Shown here piece by piece: positions 38,290-49,260 of a stretch of 64,000 bases of DNA. A program made the translations under genes and the position numbers. The notes beneath the pieces were generated by a model, which had not been told where the DNA came from, searched no databases, and saw only the letters and a program-made list of their open reading frames with translations. This stretch comes from Dimorphilus gyrociliatus. Lineage: Eukaryota; Annelida; Polychaeta; Dinophilidae. Position 1 is the stretch's first letter. The number at the start of each line of letters is the position of its first letter. Where the stretch lies: assembly GCA_904063045.1 (NCBI GenBank), contig CAJFCJ010000001.1:317501-381500 (forward strand), in the 5' to 3' direction.

Positions 38290-41117
38290 TTATCGTTCTG
38301 AGCACTTAGCAAGCTCTGCTATTTCTTCGTCTTTCTTTTTGTTGTATTCTTTCGATTCTAACTTATTTTATAGCTAAACAAGATGGAATTATTGTTTCTT
38401 TTTTAAATCTAATAAAAACTTGTCTGTTAATAAAAGTGAATGACAACCCTTCTTTTTTATGATCGAAATATTCGATCGAAATAAAAAGGGGCGGTAAAGT
38501 AAACTAACAGGTTCTATTGGAAAAAGACGATCGTTAATTACAATCTCATATATTACCTGGTTTTCTACTCTTGTTAATCTAGCTGCTACAGTCATCTTTT
38601 GCTTATCTTTTTCAGTACTAACAAACCATGTGCCAGGTTTACCAAGAGTTTGATCTAGCCGCCTTTGCAGTTCCTTGATACGAACCATCATGTTCAAATG
38701 CCCCTGTGAATACTGTTCTATAACGTCTCTGACGTCGTAAGGTTTTCTAGCTTGTTGAAATTTCCGCCTCGCAACAAAGTAACGAATTCTTCGAATTACT
38801 CGAATTGCAGATTTATGAGCTTCCGTTAAACTATCAAATAAATTTAAAATAACAAAATATTAATCATTTACAAGTACGAGAAATATGATATTTTATATCT
38901 ATTATGTTTTTGCTGTTTGAGTGCGTACAGTGAAGGTTTGCTGCTATGTTCGTCAATATCGAAGTCCATTTCATCCGAGGCGTCCGTTACTGGCTTCGAC
39001 GCTTCTGTGCAACATTTAAAAGTGCAGACCAGTGAAAAAATATAAAACGTTTATCTTATATCAATTAGTATCCTTATTAATAGAATATTAAACTAACAAT
39101 GTACTAAAAGCTCATTTATGTTTAGAATATTGATATTTAATATCGTTGGAATATTAAGATTAACCATGCAATAATAGCTACAAGAATTACGTGTGCTTGC
39201 ATGCTTACAGTTAATGAAAGAAAAAAAGAAGGAGTATGAAACATTAAGTGTTTTATTGCATTATCTTTTTTTCTGTGCGCCATCTGGTGGTCCCTTACTC
39301 TAGATAACCCTCCTCTTCATTATCTGTTTCAGCGTCTACTTCGGCGTCGCTAACAAAACCAAAGGCCGAAGGGAATAGAATAGAATTAAACTGAGTGCAA
39401 CCAGCAACAGGTTGCTGCGCCGTACGAAGCTTTCTGGTAACTGTAAATTTTTCGTCCAGTTTAGAGACTATTCGATATATTCCTTATAAGTCTGTTTCTT
39501 TTCTTTTTCCCGTCTTAATCAAGTGATCTCATGGGTAGGGGGAAAAAAGAAAGAGGAACAGAAAAAGTTGATAGATATAGAAAAAAAAGCAGTATGTTTT
39601 TCTTCTTTCACTACTATCTCTTATTTTTTTTACGTTTCATATGAAATGTATAAATAAGAGAAAATGAATGATTTGAAGAAACTCTTCTTAACAACAATAA
39701 TAAGAAATTAAAATAAAGAAAATTATAGAATTTCTTGTTTTTTTTAAAAAAATGGCAAAAGATGAGAGAGAGAGATAGACGGATGAAACGAAATCAGAAA
39801 TAATTAAAAACCCACCTGGAGTTGATGAAGGTGCTTCTATGTAGAGAGAGGATGATGCATCACTCTCCTTCCTATTTTCAATGTGATTGGGAACGCTTCT
39901 TGAAAAACGTCTTTTTCTCATTGTTGAAGCTCGCCTTGCGACTTTTGAGAATGCATTAAAATGATGTGATCTATCCGACAAATGAATGTGCCAAGTGGCG
40001 AAAAAATTGGAACGAGGTTCGGCCGCATAGCAACGCCAAAGGCACTGAATTAAAGTTGCCGCGGCCGGAATCTGACGGTTGAAATGCTTTTGGCGTTGCT
40101 TCTGCTGAACTTTAAGGGCAAAACCAGATCCAAGTATGCCGGCTGGTAAAGCAAAAAAAGAGATAGCGAAAACAGAGAAGCAGGAGGCAACAATTTTCCC
40201 CATCCAAGTCTGTGGTACTGTATCACCGTAACCGATTGTCGTCACTGTTATAACTCCCCACCAAAGGGCATCAGCATAGCTAGTAAAGTCAGCTCTACCA
40301 TCTTCATTTTTAGCATCCTTCTCTGCTAAATAGACGAAGTAGGAAGAAAATATTAATCCCAAGAAGCCTATATAGAGCGTAGTAATTAATTCTTGACGGT
40401 GGATGTAAACGACGGAACCCAGTAGTCGCCAAGTTCCTCCTTGCCTATCTACATGTAGCATACGAAGAATCTGGAGGAATCGAACTCCTCTAATGGCCGA
40501 TGTGGCGAATACTTGACCGTTTGAACCAACGGATAAGACGACTATGGAAGCGATAACGACTATCAAGTCGATTATTGAAATGGGTTTCCTAGCAAAACGG
40601 AAACGGCCCCGGAAACCGAGGTACTTGCTCCGACAACCCGCCGACCATAGTCTTATGAAATATTCTAGACCAAAGAAGACGATCAGCACGATTTCCATCC
40701 AGAATAACGTCTCATTCGCAAAATTCGTGTATTGGTCGATTGTCGAAAGAACGGAGAAGATGAGGCAGACTAGCACCATCATGAACCTAAAGATAAAGAT
40801 GAAAGGAAGAAAGTGAGGCAATTTTAGGAAATTTGTTTTGTTTTCACGTTGATACATTATTACTACATTTTTTCCGCGGCCATAACCCGCAAAAAAATCA
40901 ATACATACACCGTAAAGTGATAAATAAAACATTTCCATCCTGTCGGTCGTTCGAGAAAATTATACACCTTTCCCTGGATGCTCGTCTTTATTGGAACTTT
41001 GTGTCGGCCTCCTATATATCGGCTGTCAAACGATTTATCTAACATAGGATTCTCTGAACCTTCTCCCTGACTCCTTCGTTCCATCTCATATTCCTCTTTA
41101 CTTATTTTCCCGCTCAT
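38290..41117 (-). CDS. KCNQ: Voltage-gated potassium channel, Kv7/KCNQ type
   Basis: Five minus-strand exons, 41117-40909, 40786-39816, 39004-38929, 38830-38557 and 38361-38290, give about 533 residues with matching phases. S1 begins after [11 protein letters not shown], a Kv7 hallmark. The S4 segment (about 169-194) has arginines in [17 protein letters not shown]. The selectivity filter is TIGYGD (253-258) and the S6 hinge is PAG (284-286). Helix A/IQ (about 297-325) binds calmodulin in the family. Exon 4 carries helix B ([14 protein letters not shown]), helix C ([16 protein letters not shown]) and the start of the coiled-coil helix D. Kv7 channels make slow, PIP2-dependent M-type currents. 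An in-frame ORF upstream of ATG 41117 leaves a longer N-terminus possible. The last exon has a poor pyrimidine tract and is less certain. Reverse AATAAA at 38035-38040. Confidence 0.9.
39277..39290 (-). promoter_or_regulatory. CTCF-consensus-like site
   Basis: On the minus strand it reads CCACCAGATGGCGC, an essentially perfect match to the conserved animal CTCF core. It lies between the stop codon and the poly(A) signal of the alternative Kv7 terminal exon. Confidence 0.55.
39295..39440 (-). CDS. Probable alternative terminal exon of the Kv7 gene
   Basis: Lies in the 811-nt intron between Kv7 exons 2 and 3. An acceptor TTTACAG precedes 39440, and the exon starts in the phase that the exon-2 donor requires. 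It encodes 47 further residues ending in an acidic tail ([17 protein letters not shown]), then TAA. A reverse-strand AATAAA (TTTATT at 39252-39257) follows 38 nt after the stop, which supports a real transcript end. The pyrimidine tract is weak. The product would have S1-S6 and helix A but lack helices B-D. It could instead be part of a small independent gene. Confidence 0.5.
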
Positions 41118-42001
41118 AATCCTGCCGATTCCGTTAAAATTCTGCGTCCAACGCCTCTGCAACTCGACCGCATCGATTTCTGCAAGGGCGCATGCCCCTT
41201 TGCATATAATGCCATCTGCCGGTTAAAAGTGTCTAGTCTCTACGGCGGCGGTGGTAGCGGTAGCCTCGGCCAATAAGCGCTAAGGGGGTCCGAAAACGGT
41301 AAAGTTAGGCAGAAAAAAGGAAAATACTAGTATGAGAAAACCTTAACTCCCCCATTTTGGCCAACGGCCAGATATTTGTGTTTGTAAACACTTCTTCGTT
41401 GAATATTAATGAGCCATAAATTAACATAATACTAAGTACGCAAAGGCGCCTCTTACTGTTCCTTAGTAATAGAAAAATTGCGTAGATACTGAAAACATAT
41501 TTCCTTTACGTTGTTTGACCCATTCGTGCAAATGTTAATTCTTTTCTATAAATTTAATTTCATCGATGCTTTTAATGTTTTTAAAAAAATCGTTCTGACA
41601 AATAAAAGACTTGAATTGGCAATATTTCAACTTTATTCTCGGAATGAAAAAAAAACGCCAATTTTCGATAATGAATCTGTCTGGGCGTCTAGCTAACGTT
41701 TGCAAAATTTTTCAAAAAGCCACTACCTTTTTTACCACAAACTCATCAATATTCATCAACTATTAATCTGGGTATTTTCCGTACGTTCGACAGACCAGCT
41801 AACGTACCGTCTGGTTTCTATAACGCGAATAATAAAAACAAGTTTGACGAGACGACAAAAATTCTTATTTTTTTAAAGAAAAAGAACACAGCTGCCTTTA
41901 AAAAGTTTTTTTTGTTTGTTTTTACACTACACTTAATAAACTACAGTTAGCTGCCGCCGGAAGAGCGGGGAGAACACTTTTCTTCTTCTTAATGTCCAAA
42001 T
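41118..42001. other. 5' region of the Kv7 gene and intergenic DNA
   Basis: Around 41163-41290 the sequence is GC-richer, with an acceptor-like GCCCTTGCAG on the minus strand. It is probably 5' UTR/promoter of Kv7. The remainder is AT-rich with no ORF of interest and serves as 3' UTR of the cysteine-rich gene. Confidence 0.45.
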
Positions 42002-43135
42002 TTAGAAGTTGTTCCATAATTTGTAGATCATGTGGGACATTCTTTCAGCTTCCGGTTCACAGAAACGACACGTTTTATTACATCGGACACCGTTCTGGTA
42101 ATATACGTATTCTTTTTCTCTCTTGCAATCGTGGCGAATTGGAGGACACTCTACACAGTCATCACCAGACTAAAAGAAGAAAGAAAAATGGCCACATTGT
42201 AAAAAAAGGAAATGTTTAAAATTTGTTGTTTTTTTTAAGGAAAAAAAAAACACTAGAAATAAAGGCCAAAGGCTTAAAAGGATTATAAGGTAGAATTTTC
42301 GGATAAAGGAAACGAAGGACAAGAAATAGATCGGAAAACAATTCCTATAGTCGTAATTGAACCAATTCTCATGATCACGTGTGTCTATTTCAGTATTAAA
42401 TTACACTTATAGTAAAAAACTATTCCAAACATTTTTTTTAAATATAGATTCCCTTTTTTTTGTTCACAGTTATTTTTAACATTTTATGACGGTTACGTAA
42501 TCATGAACTCGTTTCAAAACGACTTTAAGTTGTTATAAGTTCTCTTTTTTTGTTGTTGTTTTTGAAGAAAAAAGGGTAATGTGTTTTGTGTCAAACTTTT
42601 CTAAAAATTTCTTTGAATATTCTTAGACTAAGAGAAACTGATAGTTCTATTTACCTTCGGTACGCGTAACTCAAACTTCCTCATACTATAGATCGGTTCC
42701 AAGTCCCTACGAATATGATGTGGAAGCTGTAGGCTACTCCAAGGTCTTTGCCTTCGAGAATGACGCCTCCGTCTCCTATTTATGTGATTGTTTGGTCTGT
42801 TGCCAAAATCTTTTAAACAGTAATGGCAAGAGACACATTCCACCCCGTCGAATTTCATAACCAACTGCTCCAAGTGGTTCCTGCACCACGGGAGGTAAAG
42901 GCATTCAAATGCCGGGCAAGGAGGAGATCTGTCAGTGTTGACCATATACGTAGCTTTTTTCGAATCGACCTTGAAAAAGATTTATCATTGTTAAAATGTC
43001 ATACGATGGAAAATTATTAAAAGAAATTATAAAGTTACCGAATAAAAATGAAAAATAAACTCTATTTACCGTGAGCACGTATAAGAAGAGAACAGCTAGA
43101 GAAGAAGTTGTAATAGCGTTCAAGAGTTGCATCAT
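42002..43135 (-). CDS. Small secreted cysteine-rich protein, family unknown
   Basis: Three minus-strand exons, 43135-43070, 42969-42655 and 42169-42002, all phase 0, give 182 residues. Exon 1 is exactly a signal peptide (MMQLLNAITTSSLAVLFLYVLT). Exon 2 has a cysteine module (CPAFECLYLPWC, spacer, GVECVSCHYC), then a very basic linker (RRRRRHSRRQR). Exon 3 has a second module with the same spacing (CVECPPIRHDC, spacer, GVRCNKTCRFC). The repeated C-x-C spacing followed by G-V-x-C-x2-3-C-x2-C resembles VWC or antistasin-like folds, but I cannot assign it. The basic linker could be a processing or heparin-binding site. Function is not predicted. It is divergent from the next gene across 366 bp. 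Confidence 0.72.
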
Positions 43136-43501
43136 TCTCTACTATGCTGTACAAGCTTGTTGTCTGTAGTAACACGCAGCGCACAACTCGCCTTTTTAAA
43201 CTGTTCATTCATTTGCCGATTTTTCGTAAACATCAGCTCATTGGCTGATAAATCATTAATATTCATATGCCCTTCTCCTATGCTTCCTCCATTCATATTT
43301 TTTAAGTCTAAAAAAGCTCAGTGCAACCACAGATGGCGCCAGCTAATGTCCAATAGAGATTTTTTACTTCTGTATTTTTCTGCTCGACGCATAGGCCTAT
43401 GAAATGATACTCATATTCACAATTGCTCATATCGATCCTTAGATCGCCGTTGCTATTGACACAAAAACGGTAAAGGCAGCGGGAAAACTTATTTCGCGGT
43501 A
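43136..43501. promoter_or_regulatory. Divergent promoter region
   Basis: A 366-bp head-to-head spacer between the cysteine-rich gene (minus) and the death-domain gene (plus). It carries CAGATGGCGCC at 43330-43340, a CTCF-core-like element. No clear TATA box was found. Confidence 0.5.
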
Positions 43502-46500
43502 ATGGAACAAGATTGCGAGCCTACCGACAGCCCAGAAGAAATAGCGGGAAACGAGTATGAACAAAACGATGATATAAATGAGGAGAAGGAAGAAGCAGAT
43601 TTTGAGTCAACAGAAGAAAGAAATGACGATATTGTCCAAACGGAAACCGATAAACGCGGGAAAAATACTAAAGAAGAAAATGAAAACAATTTATCATCGA
43701 TACAGGAAAAATACGGTAATCTGAGACATAATTTAGAAGAGGCTGTGTCTACGCTTCGGAACAAAATGGGCATCTTACAAATTGAACACTTCAAAGACTT
43801 ACCGGCTGATTTCACCCTAATCGACGATGTAAAACGCCTGGAAAATTTGTGTTCCGATTTTGTATGTTCCATTTCGGATATTTTTCCTCTGCTTAAGGAT
43901 TCAAGGGAATGTTTGATGAACATCAACAAAACGATCAATGACAAAATTACCAACGAAGGACTATACTCTTGGTTACGTAATGACTATACAAAAACAAGCG
44001 GTATAATTAAAATTAATTATAGTTATTAATTAAAGTTCCTCCCCTGTATTTCTCTTCCCTTTCTTTAAAACCCGTAAGATGGCGCATAACTGTCAAAAAG
44101 AAGAAAGGACAAGTGAAAGGAGTGTCCAATCTTTTATGCTTAAAATGACTTTACATTACAGATTTAGAAGAGATTGCACAAGAAAAGAAAGAACTATCCG
44201 AAGCTGCTCAAGCTAGATTACAACTTGCAGAGGACAATGCACAATTAGCAGCTGCTGGTGCAACCGTATCCAAATTTCAAACAGAGTTAACCGAGGCTGA
44301 AGAAGCCGCTCAGGAAGCTATCAAAGAAGCAGAAAAAGCTGCCGAGCAAGCTGAACAAGCACGGATAGCTGCTGAAGAAAAGAGAAAGGCGGAAGAAGAG
44401 GCAAGAAAGAAAGCTGAAGAGGAGCAAAGGAAGAAAGAATTAGAAGAAGCCGAGAAAAAGCGAAAAGAAGAGGAAATGAAAAGGAAAAGAGAAGAGCAAA
44501 CGGAGAATCTATCACCTGAAGAAGAGGCGAGAAGAAATCCCGCTAATTGGCCTATGTTTATGTGCGTAAAACTAACAGAAAGAGATATTAAAGATTATAA
44601 CTAACCTTATATTATAATTGTATTACTAACAACCGATTAAGGATAAGCGTTTATCGATCATTCCCTTTTTTTTCACAGATATTCTATTGATCCAGGCGAT
44701 CTAGATATACCGATCGGTTGTGTCTTCCGGGCCATGCAAGATTCACTTTCAAGGGAAGATATTGAAATTGAAAAACTTAATCAAAAAGATGACACCCTAA
44801 AATTAAATGAAAATGAAGAACTTGTGGGCCACATTATACAACTCAGGTTTACTAAAGACGATGTCCCACCTCCAGAAGAACCATATGCAATAGCTTTGGC
44901 TCACGTTGCGCCAAAAAACCCAACAAGGGAAGTTGTTATAAAGTCATTAGACGAAACGACTAATAAATGGGTCGAGCTACCAACTAATGACGTTCAATTT
45001 GAAGATATTAAAGAATACAGATTTGTCGAGGCAAGATTGAAAAATTTGACGAATTTAGTTGTTGTGACGAAGTTGAAAAGAGAACGTTTCATAACGACTA
45101 AAAAGGGGGGGAAATTATATTCGACTGTCGATCCCAGAATCAGTTTGTCAATTGGCGCCGGTTTGTTTAAAGTCAATACAAATATCGAACTGGAGGTTAG
45201 TAGAATTCCATTAATGCGGTGACGATCTAACGTTTATTGAACGGTCTATTGACACAATTTTTTTCGCTTTCTTTCGGTTTAATATTATTTTATACTTAAT
45301 CATTAATGACTTACAGGTACAACCAGTTGATTTAGGCCTAATCAGCGAACTTCGATTCAAATATGAAAGTTGCTCTAACCTTTTGGCCAGTAGTCCAATA
45401 GTTAACTTCTCTCTGTTAAGTAAAAAATTGTCTAAGCCGATATTGGTTGGCGTACCTGTTCACCCAAATCATTCAAAGCCAAAAAGACCACAAACCGCTG
45501 TTACCAATGAAAAAGAGAGAAATACCAAAGCTAGACCCTCCTCTGCAGCTGTTTTACTTTCTACCGAAGAAGAAAATGAAGATCTCTTACATTTATTATC
45601 GTTTTCAAATGGTTGTTGGCAAAGCGAACATGTTGCGTTGAGTCAACCGAAAAATAAAGACATTGTAACCTTTGAGATTAAAGAGACAGTTTTTAAATTT
45701 CTCATACTAAGAACAAAACGAGGTCACACTGACGTGGAACGCATAGCACATACTTTGGAAAAGACATTGGGTCAAAAATCAGCCCAATTAATTATCAGAC
45801 AGAGTAATGAAAACCTAAATGAATTAATTGTGCAATGCATAAACAGCGTGAGCTCAAAGAGAATATTAAACAAGTTGATCGACGAAGGGTATGAGACAGG
45901 TCCCGACCCCAGTAATGATTTAATAATGAAAGAAGGAGATGTAATACGTTTAGGTTTCAGAGGTAACATAGAACCAGAAGAAAGTTTCGACAACTATCTG
46001 GTTTACAATAGTCAAATAAGGGCTAAGTTAAATTTTCTTGTTACCGAAATCGACAAATTTGCTCAAAAGAGTATCGACTGCTATAGAGGTTTTGTCCAAT
46101 TTTACAGTAAAAAATTGGTGAAAAAAGCATTAAACCAGGAATCAAAAGATTCTAGTGGAAGGCCAAAGAATATTGTCAAATACGAAGAAGTTGAAGAAGA
46201 GGTTTTATTGGCTGAGTTGCTTGTTAAACTACCTAAGCCAGATCCTGGACCGCCAAAACCCTTGAATAAAGCCCCTGTTGGTTTGAAAGCGGAAGGACAT
46301 GGTTAGGGTTCCTTACTTTCTACCATTTACATGTATTTTTTTAAATTACCTACCTATTCAACAGATGTCATTGATCTCGAATATTTGAAGCATCTGTCAG
46401 AAGAATTAGGCGAAGAGTGGAAGAAATTAGCAAGTTACCTAAATGTTAAAAAAGTAAGAATTCAAGCCATAATGCGTAACAATATAAACTCGGAGTCAGA

Positions 46501-47012
46501 AAATGCTGTTTATGATATGCTCGTGACCTGGGCCAAAAAAGTACCTCGTTCAGTCAACAAAGTAGACGTTCTTTGTACGTCTTTATTAAGAATTGGTCGA
46601 GCTGATCTAGTTGAAGAACTCAAAGATCGAGATAGCGATTTTAGAATAGAGAGAGCTAAAAGTGCTCGCACTTCTATTCGGCACAAAGCTTTCCTGAAGG
46701 TCGCCAAAAATGGTGAAGTGGCCAAATCTTGGAAGAAATTGGCAAAGCATTTGGGCCTATCAGACAGTGAGATATCGAATATCGATACCTCATCGGAAGG
46801 TAACAGGGAAAAGTGTTTGCAAGCCCTAAATGCTTGGCATGAAAAAAAGGGAAGTGAAGAGGCGACTATCTCCTACTTAGCTAACCAATTAAAGAGATGT
46901 AGATTTCGTCTAGTTGCAGGTAAAAAAAATTAATAAACTCTACCATATTAAGTCATATAGCTAATTCTACTCAATCTTTACTCTTACAGACGAAATTCAA
47001 GCGATAAAGTAA
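43502..47012 (+). CDS. Coiled-coil / ZU5-like / tandem death-domain protein (DTHD1-like)
   Basis: Six exons, 43502-44000, 44162-44561, 44679-45195, 45317-46301, 46365-46919 and 46990-47012, give 992 residues with consistent phases. Order: acidic N-terminus; long charged coiled coil rich in EKK/EEARKKAEEE (about 167-290); ZU5-like beta region (about 296-475, with GGKLYSTVDPRISLSIGAGLF); a less defined middle with a second beta-rich part; death domain 1 (about 801-891, EWKKLASYLNV); death domain 2 (about 908-992, SWKKLAKHLGL). ZU5 plus death domain occurs in ankyrins, UNC5, PIDD and DTHD1. No signal peptide or TM is visible, so it is intracellular. The best guess is a DTHD1 relative; the assignment is from architecture, not from close identity. 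AATAAA at 47103-47108. Confidence 0.72.
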
Positions 47013-47624
47013 TCGTAAAAACGTGCGAAAGATCACGTTCGATCACTGAACATTTGCGTTTGGTCAAAAATTCGATATAAGCCTTTCTGCTAAAAATCCT
47101 AGAATAAACTTAGTCTTAATATGTAGTGTACTATATACAGATATTTAAAATGTGTTTTCTCATTTTCGTATTTAAACATTTCTTTATATTTAAACATTTT
47201 CTTTCAAAAAATATATCCGATAGATGACGCTCATAAAAACATTTATCGTTTGGTGAACACGTCTGGCTGGCATTTTACCTTCGCTGGCAAGTCAATTGCA
47301 GCGTCTAACGAGTAAACAAATATAAAAAAAAGTCGCGCGAAAACGTTCGCTAATTACTCTTTTCAATTTAATAAAAACAAAACAAAGAGTTAATTAAGCA
47401 TTGGTAAGAGTGTGTTTGGAGTATAAACGTACATATATACAACACACTTATACATACAAAAATATCCCGCCTCAACAGACAGTATATATACAGTACACAT
47501 GCAGTCTTACGTAAGAAACGGTCCCTCGGTCTTATTGCATACTACCTGCCGCACCTGGTCTTACGTCACCAATTTACAGGTAGGGGTATTTTCTTTTCTT
47601 CTCTATGCATAAAAGTCTGTAATA
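47013..47624. other. Convergent 3' UTRs
   Basis: Plus-strand AATAAA at 47103-47108. The remaining sequence is AT-rich, with a variant of the CGCCATCT element at about 47222. No ORF with coding character. Confidence 0.55.
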
Positions 47625-49060
47625 CTACCAAGGCCTCCAGCAGGATGGTTGAACACTGGCCGATTGCCTTCTTAGTGCCTGGGGGGAGGATTCATTTGGG
47701 ATTTCCGGAAGTGAGGCAGGTCTGGATCTTCGTCTCTTTGTGACTGTGGGCCTTTTGGGTATAACTTCGGATTCCGAGGTACGATTTGCTGGTTGTATAG
47801 GGACGAAGTAAGGTGCTGGTCGGGGAGACTCAACGGGCGGGGTGATAACGCCCGAATAGCAGGGGGTGAGCCGTTCCGTCTGGCGAAGGCAGTTGGCCAG
47901 ATGGGCCATTAGCTGCGCGTGCGATTCGGACGTCAAACCCTTTATGGATGTGAGGCAGTGGTTGACCTCTTGTAGGCATTCAGCAAATCCTGCCCTATAT
48001 TTACTAACTGCATCGCCGTCCCTCCAACTTGTTGCTGATGTCGGCGTTCCGGTTAAATTTCTTTGAGTATGAACGCTCCTTAAATACTTGACTGTCATTT
48101 CTAAGATATCGGCCTTTTCCAATTTCGAATACTGAGAGGGCTAAAATGGGGAAAAAAGAAATCTTTGAAACAGAGCCGTTTGTAATTGATTCCCGCCAGA
48201 AACGTGATACCGGTCGGACTCTCCCTTTAATAGTCATTAAGCGTCGGAACGCTTAAGGCGTCACTTTCCGATAGCCCTCACAGCTACGTAACGCGTGGGC
48301 ACCGATAAAGGGCGTTAAGGGTATGGAGAGTTAAGAAAGTTTATCGCTATCGGAATGTTGGCTGACCACGACACCTGCTCATTTCATGTGCCAGGAATGT
48401 GGGACGCCATGTGCCAGGAAACTATAGGCGCCCCGCGTTTGATCCTATTTGAAGCAGGTGCGTTCGCCACTTTCCCCTGGACGATCCTGACTATCATTAT
48501 ACTCTCACTCAATCCGGATGGTGCTAGGAATGCGTGCTATTCCATAGCATGTGTTCTAACTTAAAAAAAGCAATGTAATGATTTAACTTACATCTTTTTG
48601 CAATGATTCCAGCACTATCATCTTTAACTGTTCTAAGGACGAGTTGATCCTCTCCCGTCTTTTCTTTTCGATAAGCGGCTTGTGTATCTATTAAAGAAGG
48701 AAAATCGTTACAGTCAACAACAAGCCGAAATGTTATGTACATAAGTCCAAGTTACGTAATCAGTAGTATGCATTAGATTGTCAAGGGTTAGAAAAGGGTA
48801 GACTAAAACAAGGGCCATAAAATGTCCTTTGTAATAAGTACATTCATTAAATATTTTACAAATTACCATCCTGAACAGAATAAGGCAGGTGATGGATAGA
48901 ACTTTCTATATGGTTTTCAAAGATAAAAAGTTCTCAGCAACAAAGTATATCCAAATATGATGAAGCAAAAGTTTCAAAAGTTTACAAAACAAATCAAAAA
49001 CCCTTCCAAACAACTCAAACTTAATCTAAAACATACCTTTCTTAATTCAGCGGACGTCAT
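47625..49060 (-). CDS. HES: Hairy/Enhancer-of-split type bHLH-Orange repressor
   Basis: Three minus-strand exons, 49060-49037, 48687-48592 and 48131-47625, all phase 0, give 208 residues. The bHLH reads IHKPLIEKKRRERINSSLEQL, then LQKDYSKLEKADILEMTVKYL; the proline in the basic region is the HES hallmark. It is followed by an Orange domain (about 75-115, AGFAECLQEVNHCLT) and a Pro/Ser-rich region. The C-terminus is exactly WRPW, the Groucho/TLE-binding motif. HES proteins are Notch-responsive transcriptional repressors that oppose proneural genes such as the achaete-scute gene at 23646. The first coding exon (MTSAELRK) has the exon structure common in HES genes. Confidence 0.95.
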
Positions 49061-49260
49061 GCTCGTTTCTGGAACGTCGAATTAAACAATCTGACGCTTG
49101 TCACGCGCCTGGACCCCTATTTATAGCTCCGAGAGACACCTGCCGGCAATTATTCGTACACGTGCCGTCTCCGATTGGTCAGGGACGGGGCGTTGCCCTG
49201 GTAACTCTGCTGGAAACGACGATTCGAACACGACATCGTTCCGGATGACGTCATATTACA
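49061..49260 (-). promoter_or_regulatory. Core promoter of the HES gene
   Basis: Reading the minus strand towards the gene: a CRE palindrome TGACGTCA (49246-49253), an inverted CCAAT box (ATTGG on plus, about 49173) and a TATA box GCTATAAATAGG (about 49117-49128), about 60 bp upstream of the start codon. Spacing and order fit a classic focused promoter. A single CGTGAGAA (49715-49722) matches the Su(H)/RBPJ consensus, but one site alone is weak. Confidence 0.55.

Noticed and set aside
40465-40490. tRNA B-box-like sequence on the minus strand
   Set aside because: It lies inside the S4 coding region of the Kv7 channel, with no A-box or cloverleaf around it.
43489-43953. Minus-strand ORF of 154 codons
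   Set aside because: Antisense of the acidic first exon of the death-domain gene; that exon has consistent splicing into the next coding exon, while this ORF has no support.
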